A DNA stretch of 64,000 nucleotides from Urophycis tenuis (GCA_036785325.1 JAXIVH010000039.1:2417854-2481853); one strand, 5' to 3'; counted from the stretch's first letter, positions 30,210-45,616 are shown. Program-made: numbers and translations. Notes: generated from the letters alone by a model not told the origin.

Positions 30210-33200
30210 TCAGTATTTGAGGTCCTTGGGAACCTCCCAGGGGAAGTCCTTCCTTCCGAAGTGGCCGTAGCAGGCGGTCCTCTGGTAGATGGGTCTCTTC
30301 AGGTCCAGGTCTCTGTGGACCAAACCCCCCCATCAGTGATTCACCCATCCTGTGGTATTCTTACAGCTACTCACAGTGGAGTCGCCCACGGTGTGTGTTT
30401 AGATCAGTGTGTTTAGAGCCGTGTTGGCCCCTACTCCACAACGACCCCTTGTCCCCGTCTGTCTAGAGTCCTCACCTCACGATGAATCCAGGTCGCAGGT
30501 CAAAGTTCTGATTGACGATCTGCAGAAGCTGCTTCTCGTTCCTCTGGGAGGAGCCGTAGGTGAAGAGGGAGACGGACAGCGGCTGGGCCACGCCGATGGC
30601 GTACGCCACCTGCGGTCCACAGGTGAGGGCGCACATCAGGGGGGGGACCTTCGCACGGCGCTCTAGAGCTTACTCTAGAGCTTCACACGGCGCTCTAGAG
30701 CTTACTCTAGAGCTTCACACGGCGCTCTAGAGGCGCTCTAGAGCTTACTCTAGAGCTTCACACCGCGCTCTAGAGGCGCTCTAGAGCTTACTCTAGAGCT
30801 TCATACCGCGCTCTAGAGGCGCTCTAGAGCTTACTCTAGAGCTTCATACGGCGCTCTAGAGGCGCTCTAGAGCTTACTCTAGAGCTTCATACCGCGCTCT
30901 AGAGGCGCTCTAGAGCTTACTCTAGAGCTTCATACCGCGCTCTAGAGGCGCTCTAGAGCTTACTCTAGAGCTTCACACGGCGCTCTAGAGGCGCTCTAGA
31001 GCTTACTCTAGAGCTTCACACGGCGCTCTAGAGGCGCTCTAGAGCTTCACACGGCGCTCTAGAGCTTACTCTAGAGCTTCACACGGCGCTCTAGAGGCAC
31101 TCTAGAGCTTACTCTAGAGCTTCACACGGCGCTCTAGAGGCGCTCTAGAGCTTACTCCAACACACGTTCACACTGCTCCAGTCACTCCAACCCTGCACAC
31201 GGGGTCTCCGCGAGGAGCTCACCTGGACCAGCACCCTGCGGCAGAGCTTGGCCTTCACCAGGGACTTGGCCACCCAGCGGGCGGCGTAGGCGGCCGAGCG
31301 GTCCACCTTGGTGTAGTCCTTCCCCGAGAAGGCCCCCCCGCCGTGCGCCCCCCAGCCGCCGTACGTGTCCACGATGATCTTCCTGCCGGTCACGCCGGCG
31401 TCCCCCTGCGGGCCAGACAGACAGACGGACAGATGGACAGACAGACAGACAGACAGACAGACAGATGGACAGACAGACAGACGGACGGACGGTGACGTGA
31501 AGGCTGGGTTATGCTTCATTTATGCTTCCGCGTCGACGCAACGCTGGGGGTTGCGGACCCTTTACGGACCCTTTACGTCCTCGACGTGCACCTCCCAAAA
31601 ATCCTAGACGCGCGTCGAGGTGACGCAACCCCAACGCAGCGGCTTTGGATGTGATTGGTCCGCGAACTACATTCGCTGGAGAACGCTTTTCCGGTTTCCA
31701 CTCGTAAACACCGCTACGGTGTGAAAAATGCTTCGACTGATTGGCGACAACATATATATATATATAAAACTTTTGCCTTCATTTCTGTAAACTTTTTTTT
31801 CAACTTGCTAGTAATCCGTATGTAATGACCAGAATGGTCATTCTGGTCCCTTTACCGGTGTGGCATTGAATTGCATTTCGACACGTAAACCCCACGCAGA
31901 ACCATCACAGGCTCATGACTGCGTCCGAGCAACTGCGTGGCCATTGCGTGATCACTACGTAAACCCTACGCAGAAGCATAACCCAGCCTTAATGCTGTGC
32001 ACACACGCGTGCATAGTGACTAAATCACGACGGGGGGAAGACAAAGTCATCCCACATGATCCAACTAGTTCACTTCGTTTGTGTGCGCGACCACGGCGAG
32101 GCGAGGCGAGACCGTCGCCACGGTGACATGGTAGCGTAACACGGATTACCCGACCAGAGCGGCGGCGTTGGGAGCATTGAGAGCAGACCGCCAGTCCATC
32201 GGAGGAGCGACCGTTTGAAGAGCCTGAGCAGACGAGCGGCATCGTACCTGCGGGCCCCCGATGACGAAGCGGCCGCTGGGCTGCAGGTGGTACACCGTGT
32301 TGTCGTCCAGGTACTTGGCGGGGACCACGGCCTTGATGACCTTCTCCCGCAGCACCTCCTTCTGCTCCTCCAGCTCGATGAAGTCGTCGTGCTGCACCGA
32401 CACCACCACCGTGTGCACCCGCCTGGGGATCACTGCACCGTTCTCCTGGTCGTAGTGCACCGTCACCTGGGGGTGGGGCAGGGGCGCAGGGTGGAGGAGG
32501 CGGAGGAGGAGGAGGAGGCGGAGGAGAACGAGGAGATGCAAGATGATGAAGAGGAGGGACGTCCTCAATCAAGGGGAAAGCCCCCCCCCCCCAAGAAGCC
32601 TCAGGACCCCCCCGTGAGACAGACGGTCTGACCTATGACCCACCTGACAGTCTGATCTATGACCCACCTGACAGTCTGATCTATGACCCACCTGACAGTC
32701 TGATCTATGACCCACCTGCCAGTCTGACCTATGACCCACCTGACAGCCTGACCTATGACCCACCTGACAGTCTGACCTATGACCCACCTGACAGCCTGAC
32801 CTATGACCCAGATGACGGTCTGATCTATGACCCACCTGACAGTCTGACCTATGACTCACCTGTGTCTTGGAGTCTGGGCGGAGCCAGGGCACCTCGCCGC
32901 TGCGCCTGAGCTCGGCCATCCTGGCGTTGAGTCGGTGCGCCAGGACGATGGTGAGCGGCATGCACTCCTCCGTCTCATCGGTGGCGTAGCCGAACATCAG
33001 GCCCTGCGGACCCCCAGCAGAGCCCCGCGTTAGTCACACGGTGGTGCACGGCCACCTGGTGGTCTTTCAGAGTGATTCACTCCCCGGTCGAAAGGTGCAG
33101 GGTTCAAGTCCCTGGGTCCGTGATCGAGTGAGGTCCACGCTGTGGCACTGGGCATGGTCAGTCCTACCTGGTCTCCTGCTCCGATGTCGTCCTCCAGCCG

Positions 33201-34465
33201 GTCCACGTGGACCCCCTGGGCGATGTCCGGGGACTGCTGCTCCAACGCCACCAGCACGTTGCAGGTCTTGTAGTCGAAGCCTGGGAGAGACAGGAGACAC
33301 GCCCCTTTTTAGAGTCGCTGGGAACGAGACCGCACGGTGGGTGAAGGGTCGTTTCAAATGAGATTTTTGATGATTTTAATCATGTTTATGCTGGAGGTCA
33401 TTATTTTCCCTGGGAGGATTCCTCGTTTTGTTCTGAGCAACACAGTCGAGGGCGTTGAGTAATAACATGACGATAAAACACTGGCGTCGAAAATGAAGAA
33501 TAAATATATCGAAGATAAATGGAGGGGACTAAATCTATTTTAAAAGCAGATTTCAAATGTAGTTGTGAAACTTTATAAATGTGAAAACACATACACACAA
33601 ACGCTCTGGAGCACACACACACGCACATGCACACTCAGGGAGGTGAGCCTCAAACACATCCACGGCTCCGTGCACTCGACGCTGCCGCGCGTGTCTCGTC
33701 ACCTTTGTCCGAGTTGTCGTATCCGATGTGTTGGATGGTGTCTCGCACCACCTTCTGGTAGTCCACGGTGGCGCGGGACGTGATCTCCCCGCACAGCAGC
33801 ACCATGCCCGTCTTACACACCGTCTCTGGTTTCACCCACGGGGGAAGGAGGAGAGCACACTCATTACACAGGTATGCCACGGTGCAGTCGTTATTGTTAT
33901 GACTTTAGTGTAGAATCCATCGTGGATTCACGTTTAAGATGCTACCGTTTTATTTTTCGCACTTTGGAAAATTAAGTTTAAGTGAGATTTAAGTGAGGCA
34001 AAGTGTGATTTATTTGAACCCAGACAAAAAAAATAATTGTCCATAATGGATGCTTAATAAATGGTTATAAAGTACAATAATATAAACCATAGTTATAGGC
34101 CTGAACATATTTGAAATTGTGTTCATTAAACTATTAATACAATCTTGTGGCCCCTAGCTCTGACCCGACACGCTGATTGTGAACTAATGTGTGGACATAC
34201 TTGGTGATCCAGGGACCTGAAACCAGAGCCTTGTCTCTGCTGCCCCCTAGTGCTGGAAGTCCCTACTTACCGCAGGCCACCTTGGCGTCCGGGTCCTGTC
34301 TCAGGTGAGCGTCCAACACTGCGTCACTGATCTGGTCACATATCTTATCTACGAAAAAAGAGAGTCTGATTAAATCAATTATTACATCAATGCGTTTAAA
34401 TAAATCACCACGGTAGAATAGGTCACGCGTGGTTCCCAACGCGCCGTGTTGGACAGCTGTGCAGA

Positions 34466-34510
<45 letters not shown>

Positions 34511-35663
34511 TAACAGAACATATCAATGACGGCATCTCAGCGGAGCTACAAAATATCACGTTTCCAAATATTCCACTTCCACTAACTGTACTCCCGGCCT
34601 CGGTAGCTACACTGCCCACGAATAGCCTGGTGGTTTGCCAGACATAGACCAGTTTGTACGATCTATGCAAAGTTAGAAACAGTATCCATTATCACACACA
34701 CGAGGACCTAACAACCCACATTGAAAATAACTATCTGCATGTAGCCTATCTCGCGATTGAATTATTTAATTGTGAGAATACTGTGATTTATTCCATGTGG
34801 GGGTCTTTGTATGTCCGCATGTGTATTCATGCGTCTGTGTATCCGTCCATGTGTGTTGGCTGAAACCTCTTCTCCGAGGTGGGTGTGGTGTGTGTGTGCG
34901 TGTATGTGCGTGCGTGTGCGTGCGTGCGTGCGTCCCTCTGTGCGTGTGGGGTTATAGAAATGCTATAGGCCTACGGTGCCATACGTGCATGCGTTTGACC
35001 AGTGCAACTTGAAGACGAGTGCGTGTCGACCATGTGTTGCATGTGGAGTAAGGCGTGCAGCAGGGAAGCGCTTCACATACAAATTCTGATCGATCGCAGC
35101 CCACCCTGCAGGAATCCCCTGTGGCTGCGGGCTGTTTGTGAACGCAGACACATACTAGAGCTGGACGGCGTCCACGTTGTTGTTAACGTGTCTTCGCGAG
35201 GCAATCGCGGTTGTCTTTGTCTATCAAATGTGTCTGTCAACCACGGCGTTTACGCTTGGCACTCCGCGTAGCCTTCACAGCATAGTATACCGCAAACTTA
35301 TGTGCTCCGTCCCATGCTACGTGGTCAAGGCTTGCCTTAGTAGGCTACATGTGCACGCCACCGCACGCTCCTCTCCTGCGTGCTGAAAAATCCATGCATA
35401 ATCATTTTATTATGCAAAATCACACTTCTCGCATAGCCCCGATCCTCCCCAACCCAATTCTCATTCTCCCTCGTTGTGCAAAATCCCGACCGCAGATCTC
35501 CCCCCGCATTCCTCTGTGGGTCCCCCCAGCTCACGCGGGACAGCAGCGAGACTACCCCGAGGAGGGTCCCGTACTCACCGGGGTGCCCCTCTCCCACCGA
35601 CTCCGATGTAAACATGAAGGACCCCTCGCGGTCCTCGCACGACTCGTCAACCGACCCATTCAT
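30210..35663 (-). CDS. mat1a: S-adenosylmethionine synthetase, MAT1A type (nine coding exons, 393 aa)
   Basis: Exons in coding order: 35663-35579, 34348-34271, 33825-33703, 33280-33168, 33003-32860, 32466-32248, 31405-31223, 30609-30476, 30312-30210. All junctions are GT-AG and in phase, giving 393 residues (human MAT1A 395). The enzyme makes AdoMet from ATP and methionine in the cytosol as a dimer or tetramer. Seen: TSESVGEGHPDK (ATP/Mg site, residues about 19-30), the DIAQGVH gating loop (about 114-120), GAGDQG (about 129-134) and the P-loop-like GGGAFSGKD (about 276-284). ETVCKTGMVLLCGEITS and RTACYGHFG are MAT1A-like rather than MAT2A-like. Linkage to DYDC and PRXL2A, as on human 10q23, supports mat1a. 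The loop Cys of mammalian MAT1A (Cys121) is Gly here. Start: the first Met of the conserved MNG-type N-terminus. Confidence 0.97.
30660..31155. repeat. Minisatellite with CTCTAGAG palindromes, mat1a intron 7
   Basis: About 11 units of roughly 43 bp (with 22-27 bp sub-units), made of GCGCTCTAGAG, CTTACTCTAGAGC and TTCACACG blocks. Each unit contains two or three copies of the perfect palindrome CTCTAGAG. It fills most of the intron between mat1a exons 7 and 8. Confidence 0.95.
31427..31495. repeat. (GACA/GACG)n microsatellite
   Basis: Tetranucleotide repeat in mat1a intron 6, next to the left end of the MITE at 31500. Confidence 0.85.
31500..31990. mobile_element. Non-autonomous DNA transposon (MITE), PIF/Harbinger-like, in mat1a intron 6
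   Basis: Perfect 18-bp terminal inverted repeats AAGGCTGGGTTATGCTTC (31500-31517 and its reverse complement 31973-31990) bound about 490 bp without a transposase ORF. Sub-terminal GCGTCGACGCA/CTACGCAG-type motifs recur inside. If the ends are trimmed by one base, the flanks are TGA and TAA, close to the 3-bp TNA target duplication of PIF/Harbinger. The superfamily call is inference; the TIRs are direct observation. Confidence 0.8.
32636..32855. repeat. 24-bp minisatellite (GACCCACCTGACAGTCTGAT-type), mat1a intron 5
   Basis: About nine copies of a 24-bp unit end directly at the donor side of mat1a exon 5 (exon boundary 32860). The unit contains CACCTG, so the sense strand repeats CAGGTG, a donor-like sequence. 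Confidence 0.92.
34468..34508. repeat. (CA)n microsatellite in mat1a intron 1
   Basis: About 20 CA units. The rest of intron 1 (34349-35578) holds GT/GCGT repeats near 34890-34930 and no other recognised feature. Confidence 0.9.
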
Positions 35664-36791
35664 CCTGCAGCCTCCTGTTGCTCTCAAAGTCCACCCGTAA
35701 AACAGTGAAGTCAGAAGCGCGGGCGAGAGAGGTTTAAAGAAGTGGTAAAGTGCAACCTTGGTGGGGGAGGGGGTGTCCTAGTGTTCCCACCTAGATACGG
35801 GATATCAGCAGGCGTTTAATCACACAATGTCTGGACACGGTGCCCTGAAAACACTTTGGTAAGGCGACCGCGACACATGGACTCGTCTTAAACACACACG
35901 CACACGCGCAAACAAAAATGCTCGCACATGCAGGGGGCGGGGGGCTCATGTGAACCAGTGAGTTGGACCATTCAGAGGGGAGAACATGGAGGGGAGGGGG
36001 TGCAGTACAGGGGATGAAGGAGGGGGGTGAGGGAGGGGGGGGGGGGGGGGGGGACAGGACAGAGTGGGAGGGATTCAGCGTTTTTTCCTGGAGGAACTTT
36101 TTTCGGAGGAGCAACAACTCGCACGGCATGTGCTTCTTGGTGGGACGAAGTCACTCAAGTTGGATCCCCAACAGCCCCTGGTGGAAAGACACTCAGCCTG
36201 TCCTCACCCGAGACCACGCAGAACGCACTCACTCCCTTCTGCTCGGTCTTTGTCTGGGTGTAGCTATAGCGGGCCCCTCTGTTTCCTGTCGCTGTGTCTG
36301 GCGCTATGCACACAGATCCCCGCTCAGCATGGATCCCCGCACTATCCTCCAGTGAACTGTCCAGAGCCAGTCCAACAGGAGGAGACTCTTGTAAAGAAAC
36401 ACAAATATTGATCTGTCTAGCGATCGGCTAAATGGTCAGGACCTCCCCGTGGTCTTCCTCCACGGATCCCGGTGTGTGTTGGAGGAGTCTGGACACTGTT
36501 GTAGGACCAACTGTAAGTGTCCATGCTGCACCGTGGTGCATGCTCAGGTTAGATGATATGTGGCGGGTGGATCAGGGCTAGCGGGTTGTCTTTCCTCTCC
36601 GGCAGTTCTAAGAAATGTGGCAGCTGCCAGGCTGGCCAAGTATATGCCAAGTATATCTCAACGCATTCCGCGTTCTCCAGCCAGGCTTCATGATGTGGCC
36701 CTCGTGTTTGATATACCTGAGATTATTAGTGGATTAGAGTTGATTAGTTTAACAGAGAAACACAAAAAACTCAAAATAATTGGCTATTCGG

Positions 36792-36860
<69 letters not shown>

Positions 36861-37295
36861 TGCGTGCGTGTGTGTGTGTGTGTGTGCGTGGTAAATGTGT
36901 GTGTGACAGAGTGCACGTGTCACTGTCACAAACTGTCACAATCTCGTCCTAAGCGACAAAGCAAGTATCCCATTAAAAGCACTACAAATCCTTTTCAACC
37001 AACCAATTACAAATGTATCAACATAGAAATAAGCTATATGAATTAAATGTCAGGCGGAACTACTTCTGGGGGAAGATTTAACCGTGACACTGTTACCATG
37101 GTGACACTACACAAATACAATGTAAAGCGAACTTTAGAGATCTGTTAACAAAAACAATTAGCTAATGATTGTGTATATAATACCTTAAATAAGAATAAAA
37201 TCTTTGGATCTTTTAATTTTTCTGTATGCATTCACAAAGCTTGCTGAGACACTTCTTTTTTTAAATAGCCTGACGTTAATTTGCCAGGAGGTAAA
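35664..37295. promoter_or_regulatory. Intergenic region between divergent mat1a and DYDC genes
   Basis: mat1a is transcribed leftward and the Dpy-30 gene rightward, so this 1.6-kb stretch should hold both promoters and 5'UTRs. It contains a G-run (36027-36052) and a (GT)n/(GCGT)n block (36793-36890). The DYDC start exon begins after a splice acceptor (37287), implying an upstream non-coding exon here. No clear TATA or CCAAT arrangement was assigned. Confidence 0.45.
36793..36890. repeat. (GT)n with (GCGT)n core
   Basis: Compound dinucleotide/tetranucleotide repeat upstream of the DYDC gene. Confidence 0.92.
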
Positions 37296-41373
<4,078 letters not shown>

Positions 41374-41422
41374 AAAAATTCCACCACAACACAGCTTTGC
41401 CAACATATATGCATTTGTTTGA

Positions 41423-41428
41423 AATAAA
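41423..41428 (+). promoter_or_regulatory. Polyadenylation signal of the DYDC gene
   Basis: AATAAA 50 bases after the predicted TAG stop, before the selenou1 promoter region. Confidence 0.7.
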
Positions 41429-41558
41429 CGTTCCCCGAATGGGTGCAGAATCTCATCTCTTCTATGTATTACGCATGACTCGTGATGTGATTTTCTACTT
41501 TCAACTTTGCACATGAAAATGTAAGAAGGCCAAAGGTTGCTTCGTTCATGTGACTGGG

Positions 41559-41612
<54 letters not shown>
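41559..41612. repeat. (GT)n microsatellite
   Basis: Pure GT between the DYDC polyadenylation signal and the selenou1 start. Confidence 0.92.
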
Positions 41613-41614
<2 letters not shown>

Positions 41615-41885
41615 CTGGGCTGTGGGGGGGACGTGTGGTGGCGTCAGCCGGGTGGCCCACAGCTGCCTGCAATCAGAGCGGATCAGAGAGCTGTTTGTGG
41701 AGCCCGCATGTTGATTAAAATGGGTCGATCTCGCTCAGGATTTAAATGACACGCAAACGCGACCGCTTCAGAGCTGATCCAGGCGCGGTGTCCACGAACA
41801 GGACTCGTTCGTACTGAACGATTCAAAGGAATGAATTAATAAGAGGCTTTTCTGTGTGGGTTTCCGGCCAAAAGTTCTGTTAAAG

Positions 41886-43307
41886 ATGGGAATAGTAGTG
41901 CGCGTCGTGGGTTCGGCGATCGCCTGCATTACCGCGGTGCTGAACTATTTCACGGACGTGTTCCTCACTCCGCCGCTGAAGGCCACGCTCAAACATCTAG
42001 AGGAGACCGACCTGACCACGTTGACCGCAGGTGAGCACCGCTGTCTTCGTAAGTTCGTATCGGGTTGTCTTGACTCTGAATATTGGTTTAGTCATCAGAC
42101 ATGTTGTGCTAATGCGGTTTTTTTTTCTTGTGCCCGTCGTTGCCCTTTACCTATTTCGCTTGTTCATCATTTTGAATTTTCAGAGAGAACGTCGTTCAAA
42201 GCTAAATCCCTGTGGGCCAGCTCCGGAGCGGTCATCATGGCTGTGCGTCGGCCGGGGTGATTTTTGTGCAGAGAGGTAGGTAAACTTGCTATAGTTCTGT
42301 CTGGCGTGTTTGAGGGGGTCAGATGTAGTATGTAGCTTTATCTAAGTATTGTACTGAGGCTGGCGTGAAGGACCGCGCTAGTGGCATAGCATCAGTCTAT
42401 GTATTTGGTGTATGTAATACCCCTGTGTTTTTTTGCAAACGTTGGACATGGTTGCAAGCCGTCACATTGCTTTGGGCCCTCTCACATTTTGGTGGCGTGA
42501 CGCCCAGTGTTTGACTCGATATAAATGGTGTAGGAAGCTGCAGAGCTGTCCTCTCTGAAGCCCCAGCTCGACCAGCTAGGGGTCCCCCTCTACGCTGTGG
42601 TGAAAGAGGATGTCGGCACAGAGGTCCAGAACTTCAAACCTTTCTTCAGTGGCGAGATCTTTTTGGATGCAAAGGTATACCGATTTGGATTTCTGACCCA
42701 AATGTGCACTTTTCTGTGTCATCGTTTGCAATCGCAAGGCAGTTATTTTTTGCAATTGACGGGTCCTGAGGCAGCCTGTCATGGTATTCCAGCAGTAATG
42801 CCACAAACTCGTTCCATGTCTTGTTGGCTTTCACGCCTCCTGAAGAGGCTTCGCATCGTGACCTTCATCCCCTGGCGTGTTCTCCTCTCAGAGGCGGTTC
42901 TACGGACCTCGTGAGCGGCGACTGGGTCTGCTGGCCTTCCTCCGCCTCGGCGTGTGGACCAGTGGGCTGCGGGCCTTCAGGAAAGGCTTCGCGGGGAACG
43001 TCTTCGGGGAGGGCTTCATCCTGGGTGGGGTCTACGTCCTGGGACCAGGCCAACAGGTACATCAGCCTGCTGCCAAGTCGTGATCACGCTGATGTTTTCC
43101 ATGCACTGTACCCGCCGACCGTCTCTTGCCTGTGGATGGGGCCGGTCTTGTGTGTCGTCTTTATTAATCCCTTGGCGTCTCTGTGTCTCTCAGGGGATAG
43201 TGCTGGAGCACCGGGAGGTCGAGTTTGGAGATAAAGTGAACATTTTGGAGGTCCTCAAAGCTGTGAGGAAGATTCAAAAGGAGCTTGTGCCTCTCATGGG
43301 AAGATAG
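41886..43307 (+). CDS. selenou1: Selenoprotein U1 (PRXL2A/FAM213A family), five exons, 218 aa with one Sec
   Basis: Exons 41886-42030, 42184-42275, 42534-42674, 42892-43056 and 43194-43307 splice in phase. They encode a thioredoxin-like, AhpC/TSA-related redox protein with an N-terminal hydrophobic/membrane-associating segment (about residues 3-20). An in-frame TGA at 42258-42260 stands exactly at the first Cys of the CxxC of mammalian PRXL2A, giving RRPG-U-FLC (Sec about residue 74). Reading continues through EAAELSSLKPQLDQLGVPLY, GEIFLDAK, the FYGPRERR block and EGFILGGVYV to TAG at 43305. The product is about the length of mammalian PRXL2A. A SECIS lies in the 3'UTR. Fish SelU is a known selenoprotein family; mammals use Cys. 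Linkage to mat1a and DYDC is as in human. Conventional annotation would truncate it at the TGA. Confidence 0.96.
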
Positions 43308-43492
43308 CGTCTTGGAAATCCAGACTGTTTGAAAACTGAAACGGTTATAAAACTGTCCAATTATTTAGTATGACATCTCCTACAAGTTTCCTTCAGAAGA
43401 ACCAGGCTGATATTTTATTCGGGGGGGAAAAAAAAAGTTTGTAGGTGCCTCTGCACCCTGAGCTTCTGTGACGCGATGTGGTGAGGGCATCT

Positions 43493-43568
43493 CATCTGGG
43501 TCTGTTAATGATGGCCTGATTCTAAACTCTGAATGAGAGGGCAGGCCTGATGTCCCAACAACCAGATG
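43493..43568 (+). promoter_or_regulatory. SECIS element (form II) of selenou1
   Basis: The 3'UTR folds as expected. Basal helix: CATCTGG (43493-43499) pairs with CCAGATG (43562-43568). The non-Watson-Crick quartet has ATGA (43508-43511) opposite TGAT (43548-43551). Upper helix: GGCCTG (43513-43518) pairs exactly with CAGGCC (43542-43547). An unpaired AAA (43524-43526) is followed by a small CTC/GAG mini-stem, indicating form II. It lies about 190 bases after the stop codon and recruits SBP2 for UGA recoding. Confidence 0.93.
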
Positions 43569-43597
43569 AACCCTCTTGTTTCTGTCGTCAGAAGAAC

Positions 43598-43603
43598 AAT
43601 AAA
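43598..43603 (+). promoter_or_regulatory. Polyadenylation signal of selenou1
   Basis: AATAAA 30 bases after the SECIS. The SECIS is thus inside the mature 3'UTR. Confidence 0.8.
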
Positions 43604-43649
43604 GGTGTAATGGTGTACTGTGTCAATGTCCTGAGGGTTTTTCTTAATA

Positions 43650-45560
43650 ACCGATCTTACTACAGTTTTTCAGGGCAATTCTTAAAGTTAATTCTGTATT
43701 TGAAGTTCATTTCTTGGCTTGGAAAGCTTGCTTGACTAAGGAAAACTGTAATTTTCGGGTTCAGTTTCTGCCCCCTCTTGACTGGATCACTTGACATGCC
43801 AGCAAAGTCGGATTTCTTAAACGTTGCTTAACTTGGGAGGAATCAATATATTTTGCAGCTTTAATAATGCTTGTTCGGCCTGCTTTCTGCAGTTTAACCC
43901 TAACCCAATGTAGCGCTTGTTGTACTTGATTTATTAATTATGTCTTTCTAAATGATTTTATGGCATTACTCCAACGTATAAAGATTTCAAAAGATTCTTT
44001 CAAGTAGTGACTGGCGTCCCCCTGGCCTACTGCACCTTCCAGTGACCTGGCACATGCTTCAGACGGGAAACGCTGAGTCAGTGATAACAAAATCTGAGGA
44101 GTCATTTAATCAGTGACGTGGCTTTGACACTCCACTGCATTTCTCCCACTTTGCCAGAAGGTTTCCCTTTAGAGTATAAGGATATCGAATTATCAGCCTA
44201 ATGTGGGCTGTTTATTAGACTTTTTAGGTATACTTGACTAATTGTTTCCATTGCCGGCTTTACATTTCTTCATTACTCTGCCCTGGCCATTTCTACACAT
44301 TTCTCAGTCGTTTCTTTGTTAGCATTACTTGGTCATCCAGTCATTGTGCAAGGGAGTCCACTAGCGTTCCAGCCTGCATTCCACAGTCTTTAGACAGCAG
44401 CTTTGACAAATATGAAAGACGTGTTTTGACAGTTGAAATAAGTGAATACCTTCTCTAGAGAGGACATACTCTGCACCACAGGGGTCAACCACGGATTCCC
44501 GAACAGGCGTGGCTTGACCATCAATGGATTGGTTGTCACTGGGGTTTTAAGTTGAGAAGAAACATCTGATGACTGATTTGTCTATGGTTGAAAAATCGAC
44601 TTCTAAGTGTTAAGTGATCTTATACAAAATAAATACAGCTTACCCGTACAGGCCAAATTTCTCGCAACTGCCCAACAACCACACAAACACCTCCTCCCAT
44701 TCTTGGGAAGGGGCTTTCCTGACTAGACCTTCTTAGGAGGGTCTGATCTTCCTGTCCTCCTTGGCTGCACTGAAGGTTTCAAGACCTTTGCTTCATATTT
44801 GGATTTGGAAAAAGACAACACACTTATCTGGCCTTTCTCCATTTCCTCCAGTTGTGCGGAGGAAGCTACTACCAGTTCAGATAATCTATTTATAAAGCAA
44901 TTAGAAGGCCACATGCTGAGAGACATTGAACAATAGCGTTATCTACTGGGCCTGGTATTGACTCAGCCAAGCATTGTTCTAGACATCAGCTGAATGGAGC
45001 TATTCACTGACAGTGTATGCGCTGTTTAACAGCCACTTTAAAGGCCATTCTGAGGTAAGGTTCACATTTATTGAGGTTGGGTTATTACCAGAGATTAGCA
45101 TTGTGGGGATGTTTCACCAGAGAAACATGGTGAGGATTCAAATAAACAAAACACTGAGGATTGTCTGCAGTGAAGACTTCTGGAGCAAATCGTGGAACCT
45201 GACATGGCCTGACATCCAAGGGAAACAACTGTATTTTGAAGCCATACCAGTTAAATACCCGTGTTAGCTACAATGAGGCAAAGTATAAAGGAAGTTTCAT
45301 GGTTGTCTTTTATTTACCGATAACAAACTAAAGTCACAGCCGTGTAAGAAGTAACAGTATTCCTGAATGTTTTTTAACAGCTAAAACAGATGAGAACTTG
45401 AAGCCATGTTTTCTACACGGACACAATAGCAACATGCTTATGACAATTGGTTAGCGCTAGCGCTTCTATTAAAGCTTGACTTAGCACATCATATAAAAAA
45501 AACACAAACCTTTCCCCAATACCAGAAGTACACAAAGTCTATCGTAACCATTACAACGTA
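43650..45560. other. Intergenic region between convergent selenou1 and trim16; one small uncertain ORF
   Basis: No mobile element was recognised. A minus-strand ORF at 44723-44926 (67 codons, ATG start, upstream in-frame stop) encodes a charged peptide ending in PRRTGRSDPPKKV. It is the only stretch here with protein-like composition. I do not recognise it; it could be a last exon or a relic. Confidence 0.35.
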
Positions 45561-45616
45561 CTGCACATGCCACTTTGTAAAAGCACCTTCACAGTGTATA
45601 AAGAAGGAATGTTTAT

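Noticed and set aside
32215..32631. ORFs opposite mat1a exon 6 and extended through the GA-rich intron
   Set aside because: Antisense or intron read-through shadows of a well-defined exon (32248-32466).
30660..32860. Repeat arrays that might be mistaken for CRISPR arrays
   Set aside because: They are head-to-tail minisatellites without unique spacers, in introns of a vertebrate gene.
33030..33130. tRNA-like B box (GGTTCAAGTCC) in mat1a intron 4
   Set aside because: No convincing A box or cloverleaf at proper spacing in this 164-bp intron; at most a SINE relic or chance match.
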